64,000 bases of DNA, taken from the NCBI GenBank assembly GCA_026874595.1, contig CM049310.1, forward strand, positions 50,841,058 to 50,905,057, written 5' to 3'. This DNA is from Sipunculus nudus. Its lineage: Eukaryota; Annelida; Sipuncula; Golfingiida; Sipunculidae. The position numbers and the translations under genes were made by a program. The first letter of the stretch is position 1. Every line of letters starts with the position of its first letter. Below the pieces are notes generated by a model that saw nothing but the letters and a program-made list of their open reading frames with translations, was not told where the DNA came from and searched no databases. Shown here one piece after another: positions 9,627 through 23,859 of this stretch.

Positions 9627-12600
9627 CTAGACCTTTTGTCTCTCAAACCTACCTTAGTCCTGATATATATTTGTGTTTGAGCTGTTCTGACAAAGACAAT
9701 TATGTACAATATATTATTTCTTTAACTGACTGGCGGATAATAGAAGTTCTCCCCGTGTTTCTCGATGTTCACCTGCATTCTAACATGCGTTTATCTTTCA
9801 TCCGATGGCCTCCCTCAGTCCCTTGCTGACGCTTCAAGCGGGCCATACGTTCATGAGAGTTACATACATTTCCCAGTAGACAGGGATTAAAACAAGTATG
9901 TTCAGTACGGAAGACCAAGGATGAAAGTTCTGAGGAAACAGTAATATCGCTATTCTAATTTATTCTTTTATCCTGAATGTATAAACTTGTTACAATTTTT
10001 TCCAATATTCTGGTGATTACATATACTGAAAACTCTGCTATATACATTTACATTTATATTTTTCTTTTACCACTCAAGCATCTACAATATCAAACAAACG
10101 ATCCTCGGTCACATGCAGTTATGACAAAAAGAAAAGCAAAGCAGACCGTGCAACCAGAAAAATCGAAGTACCATGGAAGAATACCCTCGGTTTTAAACAA
10201 ACCAACCTTAAATTATTAAAGGAACACAACATAAAGTGCATATTGTATGTACTTTAAGGGCACTTCAAAGCCACAAGAGCAGCCCATAATACGAGGCCCT
10301 CGTTTCCGTTGATCAATAGAGACATAGAGAAGGAGACAAGCGAGTCACGACAACATAAACTAAGTATGAGAGCTTCACTGCATACGATACTGAATGCCAG
10401 TGCTGTGTCAGTGCCAGCGATTCAGGTAGTCAGAGATGGGACGCCAAACGTGCGTTGTCTTTATGTAGAATGTATATGAATGTATATACATTCAAAAAAC
10501 AAATTACCTGGTAGACTGAAATATATCCACGCACGCCGGCCGAAATTTAGAATATCGCCATTACCATCACATTTATATAAACTATCTATTTCTTCCATAC
10601 CGTCTCTTTTGCCCAACCCATGCTCTAAACCTATGAGACCACATTTCAGAAAGCTTACATAATCGTGTGCCAGTATATATCGAAACAAATGACGAATGGT
10701 TTCACTACCTGACTTCGATCCCTTAAGGCCTTGGCTTCTTCAGAACCTGACATTAACTTTTATTGTTCAATTTGTTTGAGGAAGTTGGTGGTGGTATTAC
10801 GGAGGCTTTTTTTTCTTATACCCGAAAATAGAAAAGTATGTTTCGTAGAATTCGGTCACACGCTCAATAATGTTAAACCGGGTTGCACACCCATTGATTC
10901 AACTATAAATCTCTCTCTCTCGAGTTTAAAATTATGGGATGTACTGGTTGTGCTAAAGCCAGGGGCGACCAAAAATGTTAACAAAAAAGTGTTGATTTAA
11001 GAAAAGATTAAAGATGGACTCTCAGTATTTCATTGTGTAAGGGATAACTAGATCTTGTGACTAGTTTCTAATTGATGTTGCAATGTGTGCAATAGTTTAG
11101 TCTGAAATTTGAAATGTATAATATACGATACATTTCAACAGAAATACTTTTTTTTACAGTGGTAGACATTTTGATGGAAGGTTCATGTCTCAATTACAGC
11201 CAGGTCCCAATGCAGCCGTAACACGGTTCTGTCGCTCTGTCTGTCTCTGTTGTGAGTGTCTTGTTCTTGGTTGTGTGTGATCAACGATTAAGAATGATTA
11301 AAACAAAAATAAAAAGAGGTATGGTTCTCAGGCACTTTTTTTTCAGAAATCAATGCGGGCGGGCGATTTTTTTATTTTTAATTTTTTGGTATGTTTCGAT
11401 AAAAATGTCAAATGATAAGGGAAAAGCATAATAAATAACAGATTTATTTTGCTAAACGAGTAAAAGCACTACGTAAAAAAGGAAATTGTATGATTTTATC
11501 TCCTTGAAAGAAATTTCCGAGCGGCTGCAGCTCAAAATTGGTGAGCTTCTATTGAAAATCAAAATAAAAAGTTTTGATGCGGGGGTTTAAAATTGATGCG
11601 GGCGGTGCCTGAGAACCATAGCTTTTATTTTTTTGGGCCTAATGTCAGTGTGGAGTTAGAAGTCTATTATCTATCACTACAAATATTGAAAACATTCCGT
11701 GCTGAACAGTGTTTAGCTTTGTGGGTGTTAAAATATTCAAACATAAAACAACCAACTGCAAAGAGAGATGTATGATATGTGTGAGTTTGTATGTGTATCG
11801 CGAGTTAAGTGACCTGAAAAGCCAAGTTCTTCGCTAATATTTGATTAATCAAGTTCCGGTATTGCTGTGTTGTTATAAAGATCGTCATAGAAACAATGTT
11901 TATATTGACACAGTGACAGCTGCGTTGTTGAGCCTGGCGATTTGTTTCAGTTAAAATCACGGCATTTTCACTTTTACTCGCGTGACACACGGGACTTCAG
12001 CATTGCGGTTGGTTAATTTAGGGGAATAAGTTTTTAAGGTGTGATAATAAACTGAAGAATCTATAGTCCGTTATCATAAAATATGTATGTCTCTTGGTCT
12101 TGCCAATCAACACGCAACCTACAAGCATGGAAGACCAAGCTGTGCGCAATTGTAATCATAACAGCTAGCCATCGACATATTTTACAATATCTTATAACAT
12201 AAAGCACGTACCGCGATCAAATTCGCATATTCCTATTAATAATATGAAAGCAAAGACAAAACTCAATAACTTGGTGTCTCCGTACTGGTCTGCATAATTG
12301 GTTGCACTTCCGAGATTTGCAGCTTTGGAGATATACTGTATATAGCTATTAATATAAGAAAATCAAAGATCAAACTCATTAATGAACTGCATAATATATC
12401 GCATTTCTGATATTCGCGCCCTTTGAGAACTATGTCTGAGTCACTTATGCGACAGTTTTGTTTTTAGACAAAAGACAGTCTATTAGACTAATAAAATAAC
12501 GAAAACGGCACTAAATTATTGATACGGAAACATAATTTTGTCGTTAGTTTTTTACCACGCCTCACCCCTTAAAAATTCGCAGCCTTATATTTGTAAATTC

Positions 12601-14453
12601 CCTAGACGCACTTGCCATGCGAGAAAACGATTCCATCATAACTCAGCATAACTCTTCTTTTATGTTTCTTTAAGCACAGGAAAACGTATCCGGTATATGA
12701 TTCCGATTGATTTGATTGAAAGGCTAGTCGCATGTGGCACAGGAAAAGACGGCGGTTTTGCACTATATATAGATGCGACTTACGCTTTGGTTTGTTTGAT
12801 TTGGAGTGTTTTCTTTTGTGTGGATTCTTCACTTGTAGCCTTATGTTTAATGTACCGGCCATGAAGCATTTTCTTTTGCGATGGCAGTGCAGTTTTCGGA
12901 ATAACTAATAGTACGACTCAAAGCAGGTCAAACACAAATGACTACTGGGTCTTCTTTTCACTACTAATTTAATTTCAGTACGAATTAGGGCATTTTTGTC
13001 AAGAATGGCACCGTCTATATTTAACTTAATGAAATAAATATAACAAAGCTTGTATGAACAAAATAAAAAGAAAAAAAAATCACATTTATAATGCCGATAT
13101 TCTGATATCCCAAATGGTAACTCCCGTGAAATAATAAAAGTACCGGTATCGCCATAATACGGTTTTATTCCGTTCAGCTCTGCAGCATATGGCGGAAAAT
13201 ACTGTTACTTCTGTGTCGTCTTTCTCTCCTCGATTAAGTGTCAGGATAATCCCCGCTCTGCTTCGACATGATATATTTATATATTATATTTACCTTTTAG
13301 GGTTCTATATTTGACAAGTTGATTCCCATTTTGATGATAAATGATTTGGTTTTAGAAGCTAAGTTAACTCATTCCTTATGGTCTCACGAACACCGTGTAT
13401 TATATATTAACCCGTGTTATTAAAGGAAATTATTAACTTAATGCTCTTGAAATGGATATTTTCAGTTTTTATCGGAGCGCAAAGGGAATGGTTTAAATTT
13501 CCTGAAATATAATAATGTGCTAAAATTGTATCAAGAACCTTCCATCACTTCTTATCAAATTGTTTTATTCATTTATGAAAATTTGCTGATGTCATTTTCA
13601 TATTACTTATTACAGCGCGCTCACCCGTTTATATGGAAGATACTTTCCCATCAAAACTCGGGGACAGCCATCACAGTCGTGCTATCCATATTACAACATC
13701 TTCACAAGTATACGTAAGCGTAGCCACTGTTGCATTGTATCGGAATGTAGCGCACGAACGCTTTTTATTAATGAAATTCTTACTTTGGAAATGTTACAGA
13801 GTCTGTAACTCTACAACTATAGAAGAAACAGCGCGGCCTCGCTGTCGCAGTATGCTCCTTTCGGCATAAAACAGCCGTTAAAGCTCTATTTACAGACCCA
13901 ATGAAGTCGTATATCATTCTGCATCTCCTCCGAAAGCGACAGTTCTTTCCATGCTCGATATCCAATAGATGTCTTATATTGGTGTGGACGTTTTCTCCGG
14001 CAGAACTAATATGCCAGTTCTTTCATGGGACACATTTCACAGGAATGTGGTCGGCGAAATAAACCAGCCCGGAAACATTGACATTCATGGTACATTTTCA
14101 GTTTCACATTTGCTAGATGGTAAGTATTCCCGATGGATTTAAAAACCATATTCAATATAAATTCGCTTCAAGTACATGATGGAGCAATGGCATTATTGGG
14201 AACTAAATGGGTAAAATAAATGGCATTATTTGGAACTAAAGTAATAAGATAAAAATAGCATACGAAAAAGCCCAGAATAACGAAATGAAAGGCAGTAATC
14301 TAGACGTATATTAATATTTTTTTAAATAACGGAGCATTTTACATCCAAGGTTTATCTATTCAATGACGTGATTAGCTTTAAATCGTTTAAATCTACATAA
14401 TCTACATGATAAGTGTTGTATAGTCGGAAAGTGTGCATATGGGTCACCATGTG
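9627..14453. other. Long AT-rich stretch without recognisable genes
   Basis: Nearly 5 kb of apparently unique sequence. Open frames are all under 90 codons and unrecognised, including overlapping frames on both strands near 10.5 and 13.7 kb. I see no long inverted repeats, SINE promoter boxes or tandem arrays. Confidence 0.5.
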
Positions 14454-15013
<560 letters not shown>

Positions 15014-15240
15014 CAGGGGCGGATCCAAGATCATAGAAAGGGGGGAGCGCAACACTCCCTGGCACAGATAAACAAGTGTGCCCGGAGTTCTAGTAGACTT
15101 TATACATAACTTTCGCGTGCAAAAGTACAAGCAAGAAAACAGCAAACTCAAAATCTTGTGCTGCATTCTTTATTCATCATATAATACGCTATTTTCACCA
15201 ATTTTTTTTCGCCCCCCCCCCCCCCTGTTTATCCGCCCTG
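15014..15240. mobile_element. hAT-like inverted-repeat element (MITE candidate)
   Basis: The left end reads CAGGGGCGGATCCAAGATCA and runs into a G-rich block (AAAGGGGGGAGCGCAAC). The right end, read in reverse complement, starts CAGGGCGGATAAACAG followed by a G run. The ends match as imperfect terminal inverted repeats, and the 227-bp length and CAGGGGCGGAT start are typical of non-autonomous hAT elements. The flanking 8 bp (CTATTAGA and TTACACAC) do not form a target-site duplication, so the insertion is old, rearranged or mis-bounded. No transposase is encoded. Confidence 0.6.
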
Positions 15241-18042
15241 TTACACACATATATTAGTGTCCCAGTGCTTCCCAAACAATTACACGGGAAGCCGTCACAG
15301 CTGTTTAACTTCACCAAGATCATGTGGTCTTGGGCTTCATCAAACTCCATCCCCAATAGACAGTAATGACGGTAAAGGTCTAAAGCTTCAACAGCCAGTT
15401 CATTATAAATCTATTTCAGGCGGTTTGTGTCACCTCACCGCCTTAAAATACCGATAGCAAATTGAGGTCTTGAGAGGATATGGATCAGTGTGGTCTTCAG
15501 TCATTGTCTCAGACTTGAACATCCGTTCCCCGTGCTCCAGACTCATATATTGTGAGCTTTTAGGAAGCTCCTGACGGGAAACAAGGGCCACCATTTGGAC
15601 GGGTCGTCTCGGACGGTGGTTCGGACACACCCGTGATGAGCAAAGCAGTTTCACCTCAGACAAGGTGCTAGATCTTCCACCTGGTCTGAAAGCTTTCGAT
15701 TTATAATTTATTGGCAACACAGGAGTTCTTCTGTGAAGGAAACCAATATGAGACTAACAATAGTGAACGGGAAAATGCTGCTGAATATATGAGAAGTTAA
15801 TCTGCAGTATATTGAAAGCGTTTAGAACTGTTCATGTTTCGGGCTATATGTTTAAATTTACCGTCGATATTGAAAATTTGTGCATTCAATACATAATTAT
15901 TTTGTTTAGCATAATGGGTGGAGGAGACCGTGATGTCCTGAGTAATGGTGAAGTGTTGAGCTTTAGCATGCGGGCTGTCATATTGTCAGGTATCGCTCTC
16001 TGTGAATTTAACTGATCGGACAGGCAATGTCAAACCAGCGATCTCAAAAATAGCCCCCCCCCCCCCCGCTCGCAACCGCCAGTTCCCACAAGGCCATCAA
16101 TAATAAAAAAAAGGTGTAGGACCTTGACCTTAAAAGTCTTGGTAGTATCTTGAGATATAATACATTGTTTCTACGGGGACAAGATGTCCTAAGATGCAAT
16201 CCGCGAAGAATGATATTCAGCGATTAAGAACTTCTTAACGAAAATAGACTGTGTGGGTCATGACATTTAGCAATATGTCAAGTTAAGAAAATAAATATCA
16301 GGTGCAAATCTGCCGCCTGTGACGATTACTGTAACCAAAGGTCAGTTTTAAATAATCAGATCTAGATATCTCAACGCAAACAAGAATGGAAGAAAAAAGG
16401 AAGAAGAAAAAACGAAAACTTGTTTTCTCGTCGAAGGCTTTGTACTTCGTGGAGCTTACGAAAGCATCCCCTCCCTAAAAAACAGAAGCCGAAAGCAATA
16501 GAAATTAACCTTATATTAGGCAAATGTATATTAATAGTAGAGGATGACGAAATAATCAAGAGTTCAGTTCGATAATGGTCCACCAAAGAGCTGTTTACTC
16601 TAAGCTACCCAAAATAACATATGCATGCATAGTGCGGTTGGTTTTCCATGCCTCTTCTTGCCACCTGCTGGAAAACAATGAAACACTTGGAGGCGGCGAC
16701 CCCGCAACAGCCTGTAAGCGCTTGCCGTAGACAAGACACTTCCAAGGGTAGTTACCTCACCATTTCTTTTTCTTCATGACACTATTCCCGTATCCCGCTC
16801 AGACTCTCAGACCAACAACTGTTTTTTAATATTTATGTTGAGACGAAGGACCATTTGATTAAGTGAAAGGATGTTTTTGTCATGTTTAACAATGTGGACG
16901 ATTTTCGATACACCTCGAGGAACCCCATGAGCACAGAAAATAAAGAGAATGTAAATACCTACATTCAAGAAATATTCCGTCAATATGGCCATAAGAACCT
17001 ATTGGCATTCAAGCCTTTAGTTCAACATTTACTGCACATGCATTTATTGGAAAAATACTGCATAAACACATGAATTAATCCTCCAATGATTACTACCCAT
17101 TAACGAATGAGAAAGCCTAGGCCGTAAGCCGGTTGGACGTCAGCTCGAGTGACACACAGAGACGGACCCTAACATGGGAAATAATAACATCTAAATACAG
17201 ACAGAAGATCCGCCGCTCAGATTCCCAGTCGCAATATGTCATTGTGGCCTGCGGGCATATCTGGTTCGGACGCTCTTCTCCGTTGAATAGTTTATCCAAT
17301 ATTGCACGCCTCTATCGATCATCATCCAGCCACCAATACTATAATATCGATCGCATTCACCGAGGTTATCATGTACTGGCGAGATCAGGTCTGAGGATAC
17401 CCACGGAAGTATACAAGCAGATAATGTAATCTGATTAAGATTTATTCCCAATGTCTCGCAGTGTATGTAGGTCAAACTATAAGTATATTATAATCATGCA
17501 ATGCAATAAAAACACATGTACGCACACGCTTACATTTATACATATGTGTGATCAGACCGCCATATTCGGTGCTAGAACGCACTATAATCTTTGAAAATGA
17601 TAATAATATTGGGACAAATACATTCATGTTTCAATCTCGTTCCCTCACATACCAGTTGCATCGAGTCGGAATATGTTTTCTCATTGTGGAAGGTCCAAAC
17701 AATTTTTTTCAGCACAGGAAGGATTTTCTGTTCACTGAGTGCTGATCCTATGTTGTACGGACTATATTGTATAGTATATTATATGGACGATTTGATTTTA
17801 TAAGATTATGTCTTTTGTTTCGGAACATCTTTATGACTTCCAGCGTTCATGCATTTGAACTTCAAAGAGGTTTGTGTGGCGTAGTTTCTAACAGATGGCG
17901 CTGCGATAAACCCTTCGCAAAATTATGTCATTTTTGCATTATTTACAAGGAAAATTACCTCCTTGTCACGTTCTTTGCATCGTTCCAGACGGTTCAAGAC
18001 CAACAGTAATGCCCGAGGCGTGGCACCAGAGGCGTTGTGGGA
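15241..18042. other. Non-coding stretch with a poly-C run
   Basis: No supportable gene. A poly-C run lies at 16054-16067. Open frames on both strands at 15.26-15.72 and 17.1-17.5 kb are under 100 codons and unrecognised. An isolated CAGATGGCGCTGCG near 17894 resembles a CTCF core but has no support beyond the match. Confidence 0.45.
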
Positions 18043-18059
18043 CACGTGAGTACCACGTG
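18043..18059. promoter_or_regulatory. Tandem CACGTG E-boxes, 5-bp spacing
   Basis: CACGTG at 18043-18048 and 18054-18059 sit in a short direct repeat (CACGTGAG, 11-bp period, about one helical turn). Tandem E-boxes at close spacing are seen in circadian and other bHLH targets, where 6-7 bp is usual; 5 bp is close but not identical. A second pair lies about 600 bp downstream. Confidence 0.3.
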
Positions 18060-18503
18060 AGAATACTTGTTTGTTTGACATAAAAAGTCGGAACAAAAAG
18101 CATGTCATCATATATCCTCCCCGCAGAGGAAAAAGTAAGGTTTTTAAGCTAACTGCTTTGTATTTGTCATTGTGTAGGCAGGATCGCTTTTCTTTTTTCT
18201 AAGCTTTTAAATTATTTAAACCAAGAGAAATTTAGCATGTGGCTCCCAAGTAATATGCTTTACAGACCTGTCATGTCGATTGTTCTACCGTGTTCAACTC
18301 GCAGCCAGTATTCAATAATTCACCAATCAGTGATTTTGACGTTTACTTTGTGTCTCACATGTACCATTGTTTTAATTATGTTTTACACATGCATGTAATG
18401 TTCATCCTTTAAAATGAACCTTTGTTCGTGATAGAGACATCGTTTATTTTGTTAAAAAAAAATTACCTTTAATTGATTACATAGGATTTCTGGATCGGGA
18501 CTC

Positions 18504-18504
<1 letters not shown>

Positions 18505-18550
<46 letters not shown>
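18505..18550. repeat. (AT)n microsatellite
   Basis: Uninterrupted AT dinucleotide run of about 46 bp. Confidence 0.95.
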
Positions 18551-18553
<3 letters not shown>

Positions 18554-18633
18554 TTGTTTAGTCATTGTTGTCGTGTAGTCATCTGAACAAACGTTGATGA
18601 GTACATGTGTATCTGCATCCGGCTGTTACCAGG

Positions 18634-18684
18634 GTTTCCATGTGGTTGCCACGTGGAAACGCCGAGGAATCGATGACGCACGTG
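18634..18684. promoter_or_regulatory. 27-bp inverted repeat holding an E-box, with a second E-box
   Basis: GTTTCCATGTGG (18634-18645), a TTG spacer and CCACGTGGAAAC (18649-18660) form 12-bp arms with one mismatch, so the right arm carries CACGTG (18650-18655) and the left arm carries its one-base variant CATGTG. Another CACGTG is at 18679-18684. Together with the tandem pair at 18.04 kb this makes four CACGTG sites in about 650 bp. Regulatory role is inferred from motif density only. Confidence 0.35.
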
Positions 18685-19562
18685 CCAGTGAAATGTGACA
18701 AGTGCCATAGTAACCTTTCCCCACATGTAGATTATATACAACAGGGCAGGTTTTCTCATATAAATTACGGCGAGTGATGTATTTTTTTTGTTCACGCCAA
18801 GCACACATGGTAGTATTCTGTGTTACTGAATGTCTTCAATAACTGAATAACTCATTAACAGGTAGTTTTTTTTTAGACGAGCAGGTATATATTTTTGGTC
18901 CATTTACCCTAAATATAAACGTTATAAAGAAAAAAAAGGTATGAAGTTATTGTGAGATGACTGAGCTGCTATTATGTACGTGAAAAATAAAAAATATTCC
19001 CTATTCCCAGAATCCTTGATTGTGGATTCTATGATCTTATATGATATATTTACCATGCATGGTACATTGTCTTATATAGAGAAATATTTCCATGTAATAA
19101 TTAAGCTGTAAATGATGGCCTATGTAGTCGGAATTCGTTGGTTGTTCGAGTTTAATATACTCGATACAAGAAACGTATGAGAATACAGCTGAAATGTCAT
19201 CTACGTTATCTCATTCTAAATAATGCTTATGTCTACATTTAAAATTTATTTACTGTTCAATGTTTTAATTAAAACAGGACCTCATTGAAAAAGAGCACTT
19301 ACTGAATAAGCTATCCTGTTGCAATTAATAAATAGAAACGTACACAAGTCTATGGGGTCGGTATATATTTGATGCAGCTTAATTAACAATCATTAACTTG
19401 TGTTCCCCATCATATATTACGCTTCCTACAGAGAAATATTTGTCAGAACATATATACAAACACGATTAACAGCTTGTAGTGAACAATATCCTATTTGCAA
19501 TTGCTCGGATTTGTGGTCCTATTCTTTTTGCGTCATTTATATTGGGCTCGCTCGGAAGCCCT

Positions 19563-19563
<1 letters not shown>

Positions 19564-19609
<46 letters not shown>

Positions 19610-19612
19610 GGA
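19564..19612. repeat. (GA)n followed by poly-G
   Basis: About 35 bp of GA repeats pass into a run of about 13 G. Open frames here on both strands (arginine-glutamate and serine-leucine repeats) are translations of this microsatellite, not genes. Confidence 0.95.
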
Positions 19613-21399
19613 CTGGATTCCTGATTATTGCCAAATCTACTGTAGCCAACAACATATTGACCCCCATCTTTACCGATAAAGCAGAAGTCTGACTCTTTTG
19701 GAGGGCAGGTGTCACAGAGTGAAGAAAGACAATTATACAGATTTTCTGGACAAGCAGCAGATAGCCTAAGGGACCTGTCGAACCAAACAATAAATGTTCT
19801 AAATGAGGTCAGGTTGCGATAGTGCGTCTCGCTCTCTAACGACCTTCCCCGTGTACAATCTCGTTTCCGCCTGAAAACCCTCTTCCTGACTCTTGACAGC
19901 TTTGCCATATAATAGCTTGTGCTTCAAACTAAAGATTTATGCCGGTTCTCTGATTCCGGGTTCTATTTTCTACAATCGACTCTCAGTACACTTATGGTAA
20001 TCTTAACTTAACTTTCGCATGCTTTATCCTGTTCGCTCCCTTTAATAACTACCTGAACTAAATATTGCTTTACCCAAGCTCAGACTTATATCCTCATTTA
20101 AAGACTGGCCTCTTATACAGCCTGTTTAGTTTGGCATTCTTACCCTCAGGCTGTTGTAAACGTTTTTGAAACTAACAAAAATTAAAATATATTATATATT
20201 AACAATCTTGAAAGGGGGTCATATAAGGAAATCTACCTCTTCATCTACCTATACCAAGGTTTCTCCTTGACTGTTAATACATAACGTTGAATCCGCTTGA
20301 AAATCTAAGACATGTGAGATTTTTATTCGTAAAATAATTGATATGATTCATGCACATTTGTTTAACCTTTTGCTGTGTTGATTATGCTTTTCAATATTGA
20401 TATTTGTCACACTTCAAATTTTCGAGATAGTAACAAACAAACCAAACAGCGATATTAAAGCTTTATTGTAAGGATTATCACGTATACGTTTACTCATTTT
20501 CAGAAACTTCATCATATAAAAACTGTAACAGTATTTAAAAAATATATATATATAATATTTTAACGTGACGATTTTTATTTTGTAAACTTTAAAAATACGT
20601 TTGATTAACGTGATTTTTGTCCCTGGTTTTTAGTTGTCTCTTTTTCATATCTTATATTTTACAATATTTCAATTATTGAACAAAAAAATTCTACAAATGA
20701 TATTACTATATGTTGTCACATGTTTGTAAATAATAGCTATTAAATCAATCAGGTATTTTGATTTGATGAAAACATTATACGACTCGGTTTTGATTTATAT
20801 CCTCACATATCAGAAATATTTAACTAACAACACGTACGGATTATACTATTTATATACTAATGGGAACTTTTCAATTAGACTTACACCGATTGCAAAACGG
20901 GACTCTCTAAATATTCAAAACACAGTGCTTAACCTAACACGTTGAGAACAACCAATGATTTGCTTTCCTGAGACACTACAAAATCATACAATATATACTG
21001 ACTAGTCTGATAAAAAAGGAATAACAAATGTCACTTGACTTTTAAAGCATGCATAAATTTGATAAATGATTCTCACCAGTACATCACAACACGTTAATTA
21101 CCAGCTGGTATAAATAATTCTATTAGCTGGTTCCCGTATATTTCCGTATTATCGCTTCTATATGAAATAATGCTTCAGCCTTCGCAACAAAAACTGTCGC
21201 TTTAATGTTACAACATACAATGTCATGATTTTGATTTTTTCATTCTAATGCCACGATATGGTGAATTTGTTAGTGAAATAAATTTCTGTAGGTTGGTGGT
21301 TCTTCTAGTGCTCAACCGCGTCAAACGAATTTTCACCTTCACTTTGCCGTATTTTAGAACTCAAATAATATGGACATAGTGCTCGTACCCATATGTCTC
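19613..21399. other. AT-rich non-coding stretch
   Basis: No gene or repeat recognised beyond a short AT tract near 20540. Confidence 0.55.
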
Positions 21400-21800
21400 C
21401 AATCAAAGCTTATCTATAGGTATAACATATTTATGATGTCCAGTGCTTGGATGTTTATTACTACTTTTAATGACATGTTATTTACGCTTTCCCAGCACAG
21501 ATTCATTGCCCTCCACCCGCTTTTCCTATTAGAGGAATGTGAATCCTTCCCCACAAATCCCCAGTGTATATACTCCTCTGCGAATTTTCCCTGGAAATTG
21601 GCGGTTCTGTGGATGTAATGAGGCAATAAACAGCTCGTTCAATATAATGTGAGGTATTGGGCTTGCTCTTAATATAAGGGAATGATGCATTAGCCAGAGC
21701 ATTGCTACTCGACCTAATGACATATTTAGTTCTCTTAATGCAATACACCGTCATTTTGTAACCTGTTACACGCGGCTGATGTAATAAAGTGTCACGCGAT
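21400..21800. promoter_or_regulatory. Candidate conserved regulatory block
   Basis: About 400 bp of complex, non-repetitive sequence with forkhead-like (GTTATTTACG, near 21477), TEAD-like (GGAATG, near 21535) and homeodomain-like (AATGCATTA-type) words. Several overlapping open frames occur on both strands, which is common in enhancers that avoid low complexity. Assignment rests on appearance and motif words; it could equally be unique neutral DNA. Confidence 0.15.
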
Positions 21801-22988
21801 CATCCTCCACAGTCCTTGGAGCTAACCTATGGTATATACCAACGGATGATAAAAAAGTGGGAAATTCGGCAGTGGTGTCTTCAGGTCCAAGTTATCTATT
21901 CACAACTAGATGGTAACTGTGGACGTTACCGCAATTTGCAGCATGCGACGTGTTGCAGAAAGCTTAACTTGGCAGGGTTTAGCTCTATCAAGCTTCATTA
22001 CAGCACTAAATTAGGATAACAACGGGGTGGCTATTATCGAGTATTGTGAATCCAAACGAACGGACTCCATCAAGGCCAAAGTTACTGTAAGGTTTGACCC
22101 TGATTATTCCCAATCCTGTACAAACAAGGCTTAATGTTATTATTACCCTTTCAATAATGCAGCTGTTATCCCTCTAAAAGAACGGGAGATTCCCCGTTCA
22201 TTGATTAATCCGCGTCATGCTGAGGTACGTCTTGCTGCTGTTACGCCGGCAAGGTGAGGTCAGATGAGTTACTGTACGTCTCCCGGGTTTAAATCAGCGA
22301 GCAACGCTTCAAACGAGGCCCCTGTGCTCAAGCCTACGGCAGATGACTGAAAAATTATTCCCGATATCCCTGGCTGAGTTGTCTATGTTTGTCCAATGAT
22401 ATTTTTACCATCAGGCTGTACCCATGTAAGGTCTGTCTCAATAAATTAACTTAAAAACATTTTTATTTAAATATGTTTAACTTTTATTATTCTAAGTGAC
22501 CGGGCTGAAATTTATATGTCTGTATATGCAATTTATCTTTGTCAATATATCTTTTCTTAAATGAGATTATATGCTGGAGTCCTTTAAAAATCTTTTTCCC
22601 ACGATATATAATTCCTTTTTGCGCGACAGCTAGTCCTAAGGTTACTATGCATATTGCATATTATACAATAATAAATACTATGAGTGATACTGTATAGCAG
22701 TTGAAATATCCCTGTATATTTATTTACGGATCCTGTGACCAAAATTACTATTGGTATGCTAAACCATTGGCTGTCTATATATTCCCGCTTGGTCCATCTC
22801 AATGCATCAGTTTTGAGATATATCAGTACTCGATATCGTCCAAACATGTAAACACTTCGTTTTCCATTGTACATTGATTTTGTTGTGAAGAAAATACAAA
22901 CTCTTCTAAATCATAGGCTGGACCCTACATCACTTTTCTACTTCAGTGAGGGGCGTAATGATAGGTCCATGAAGTCCTCTTTGCAATA
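21801..22988. other. Non-coding stretch
   Basis: No gene can be supported. 22150-22370 is locally GC-richer with a Maf-like word (CGTCATGCTGAG) but nothing conclusive. Confidence 0.45.
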
Positions 22989-23321
22989 ATGGGCAAACCC
23001 ACGTGGCACTATAGGGGGTCGATTTCTATTTTGGACCCTGGGTATGTAGCAAGGCTCTTACTTAACGTTACCAGAATATGGCTACAAAAGGACCTTAAAT
23101 TACAAGATGTCGTCATGTTCCGCATACAAGGTCGTAAAAGCTCATATGATTCCTATTGTCAATCCAGTAATGATACAAGAGAGAACGAAAGTGGCCCTTT
23201 TGTTAGATTTTATGAAGACGCATATGGTATGGATAAAAATTTGCCCGAAGTTCCTTACGATTTACTTGCGGCAAACCCTCAACTATGCCAGACCTTTCGT
23301 GTCTTGGTGATATTTATTTAG
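22989..23321 (+). other. 110-codon open frame, possible decayed coding segment
   Basis: An ATG-started frame (23.0-23.3 kb) whose second half (about residues 50-100) is polar, with several Tyr, Asp, Glu and Asn residues, and looks less random than most frames here. A second frame is open over the same bases (23107-23310). I recognise no domain. A pyrimidine-rich CTACTTCAG lies about 45 bp upstream and could be a splice acceptor, but a TGA follows it at once. It may be a transposon remnant or chance. Confidence 0.12.
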
Positions 23322-23859
23322 CTATAAACTATGACCAAGTTCATTGTGAGACCACGCACAAAACATTACACAGGCACGCATACGAATCCCATCCTACCCT
23401 GTATAATATTTGGATAATGTATAAAAAATTAACTGATTTTGCAATTGTAATTTTAGTATGTCAAACCAAATAAAAACTCGCGCTCTAGCATAATAAACAG
23501 GTCCAGAAATGATGTTCCCCTTCATCAAACTAAAGCCCGAGGCTTCCCTCGACCATCGATGAAAAAATTCCACTATATATTTGCTTTGTCCACGATAAAA
23601 CTAGTTAATAAAAAATAAATTCTGCCCACACACAGTAATATCATATGTATTCTCGGTAAAAATAAATACTGGCTTTGTTAATTTTTAAGTTCATAATTCA
23701 TAATTGTATAATATTATTTGTGACAAAGCCAAAAAAAGCACCAAATTCTCTGTGTCCCAATAAAGAGCTTCTCCTGATGTACGACAATTAAAACGATCAC
23801 GGCCTGTTATTCCACAAACCCGCAACAACCCATACTCCTGCATAGAACCTATTCTATAG
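23322..23859. other. AT-rich non-coding spacer
   Basis: Nothing recognised between the open frame and the 72-bp minisatellite. Confidence 0.5.

Noticed and set aside
17885-17910. CAGATGGCGCTGCG as a CTCF site
   Set aside because: A single partial core match without conservation or context; noted only because family A palindromes contain a similar word.
19537-19908. 123-codon minus-strand frame with a serine-leucine run
   Set aside because: The run is the (GA)n and poly-G microsatellite read on the minus strand, and the rest is unrecognised.
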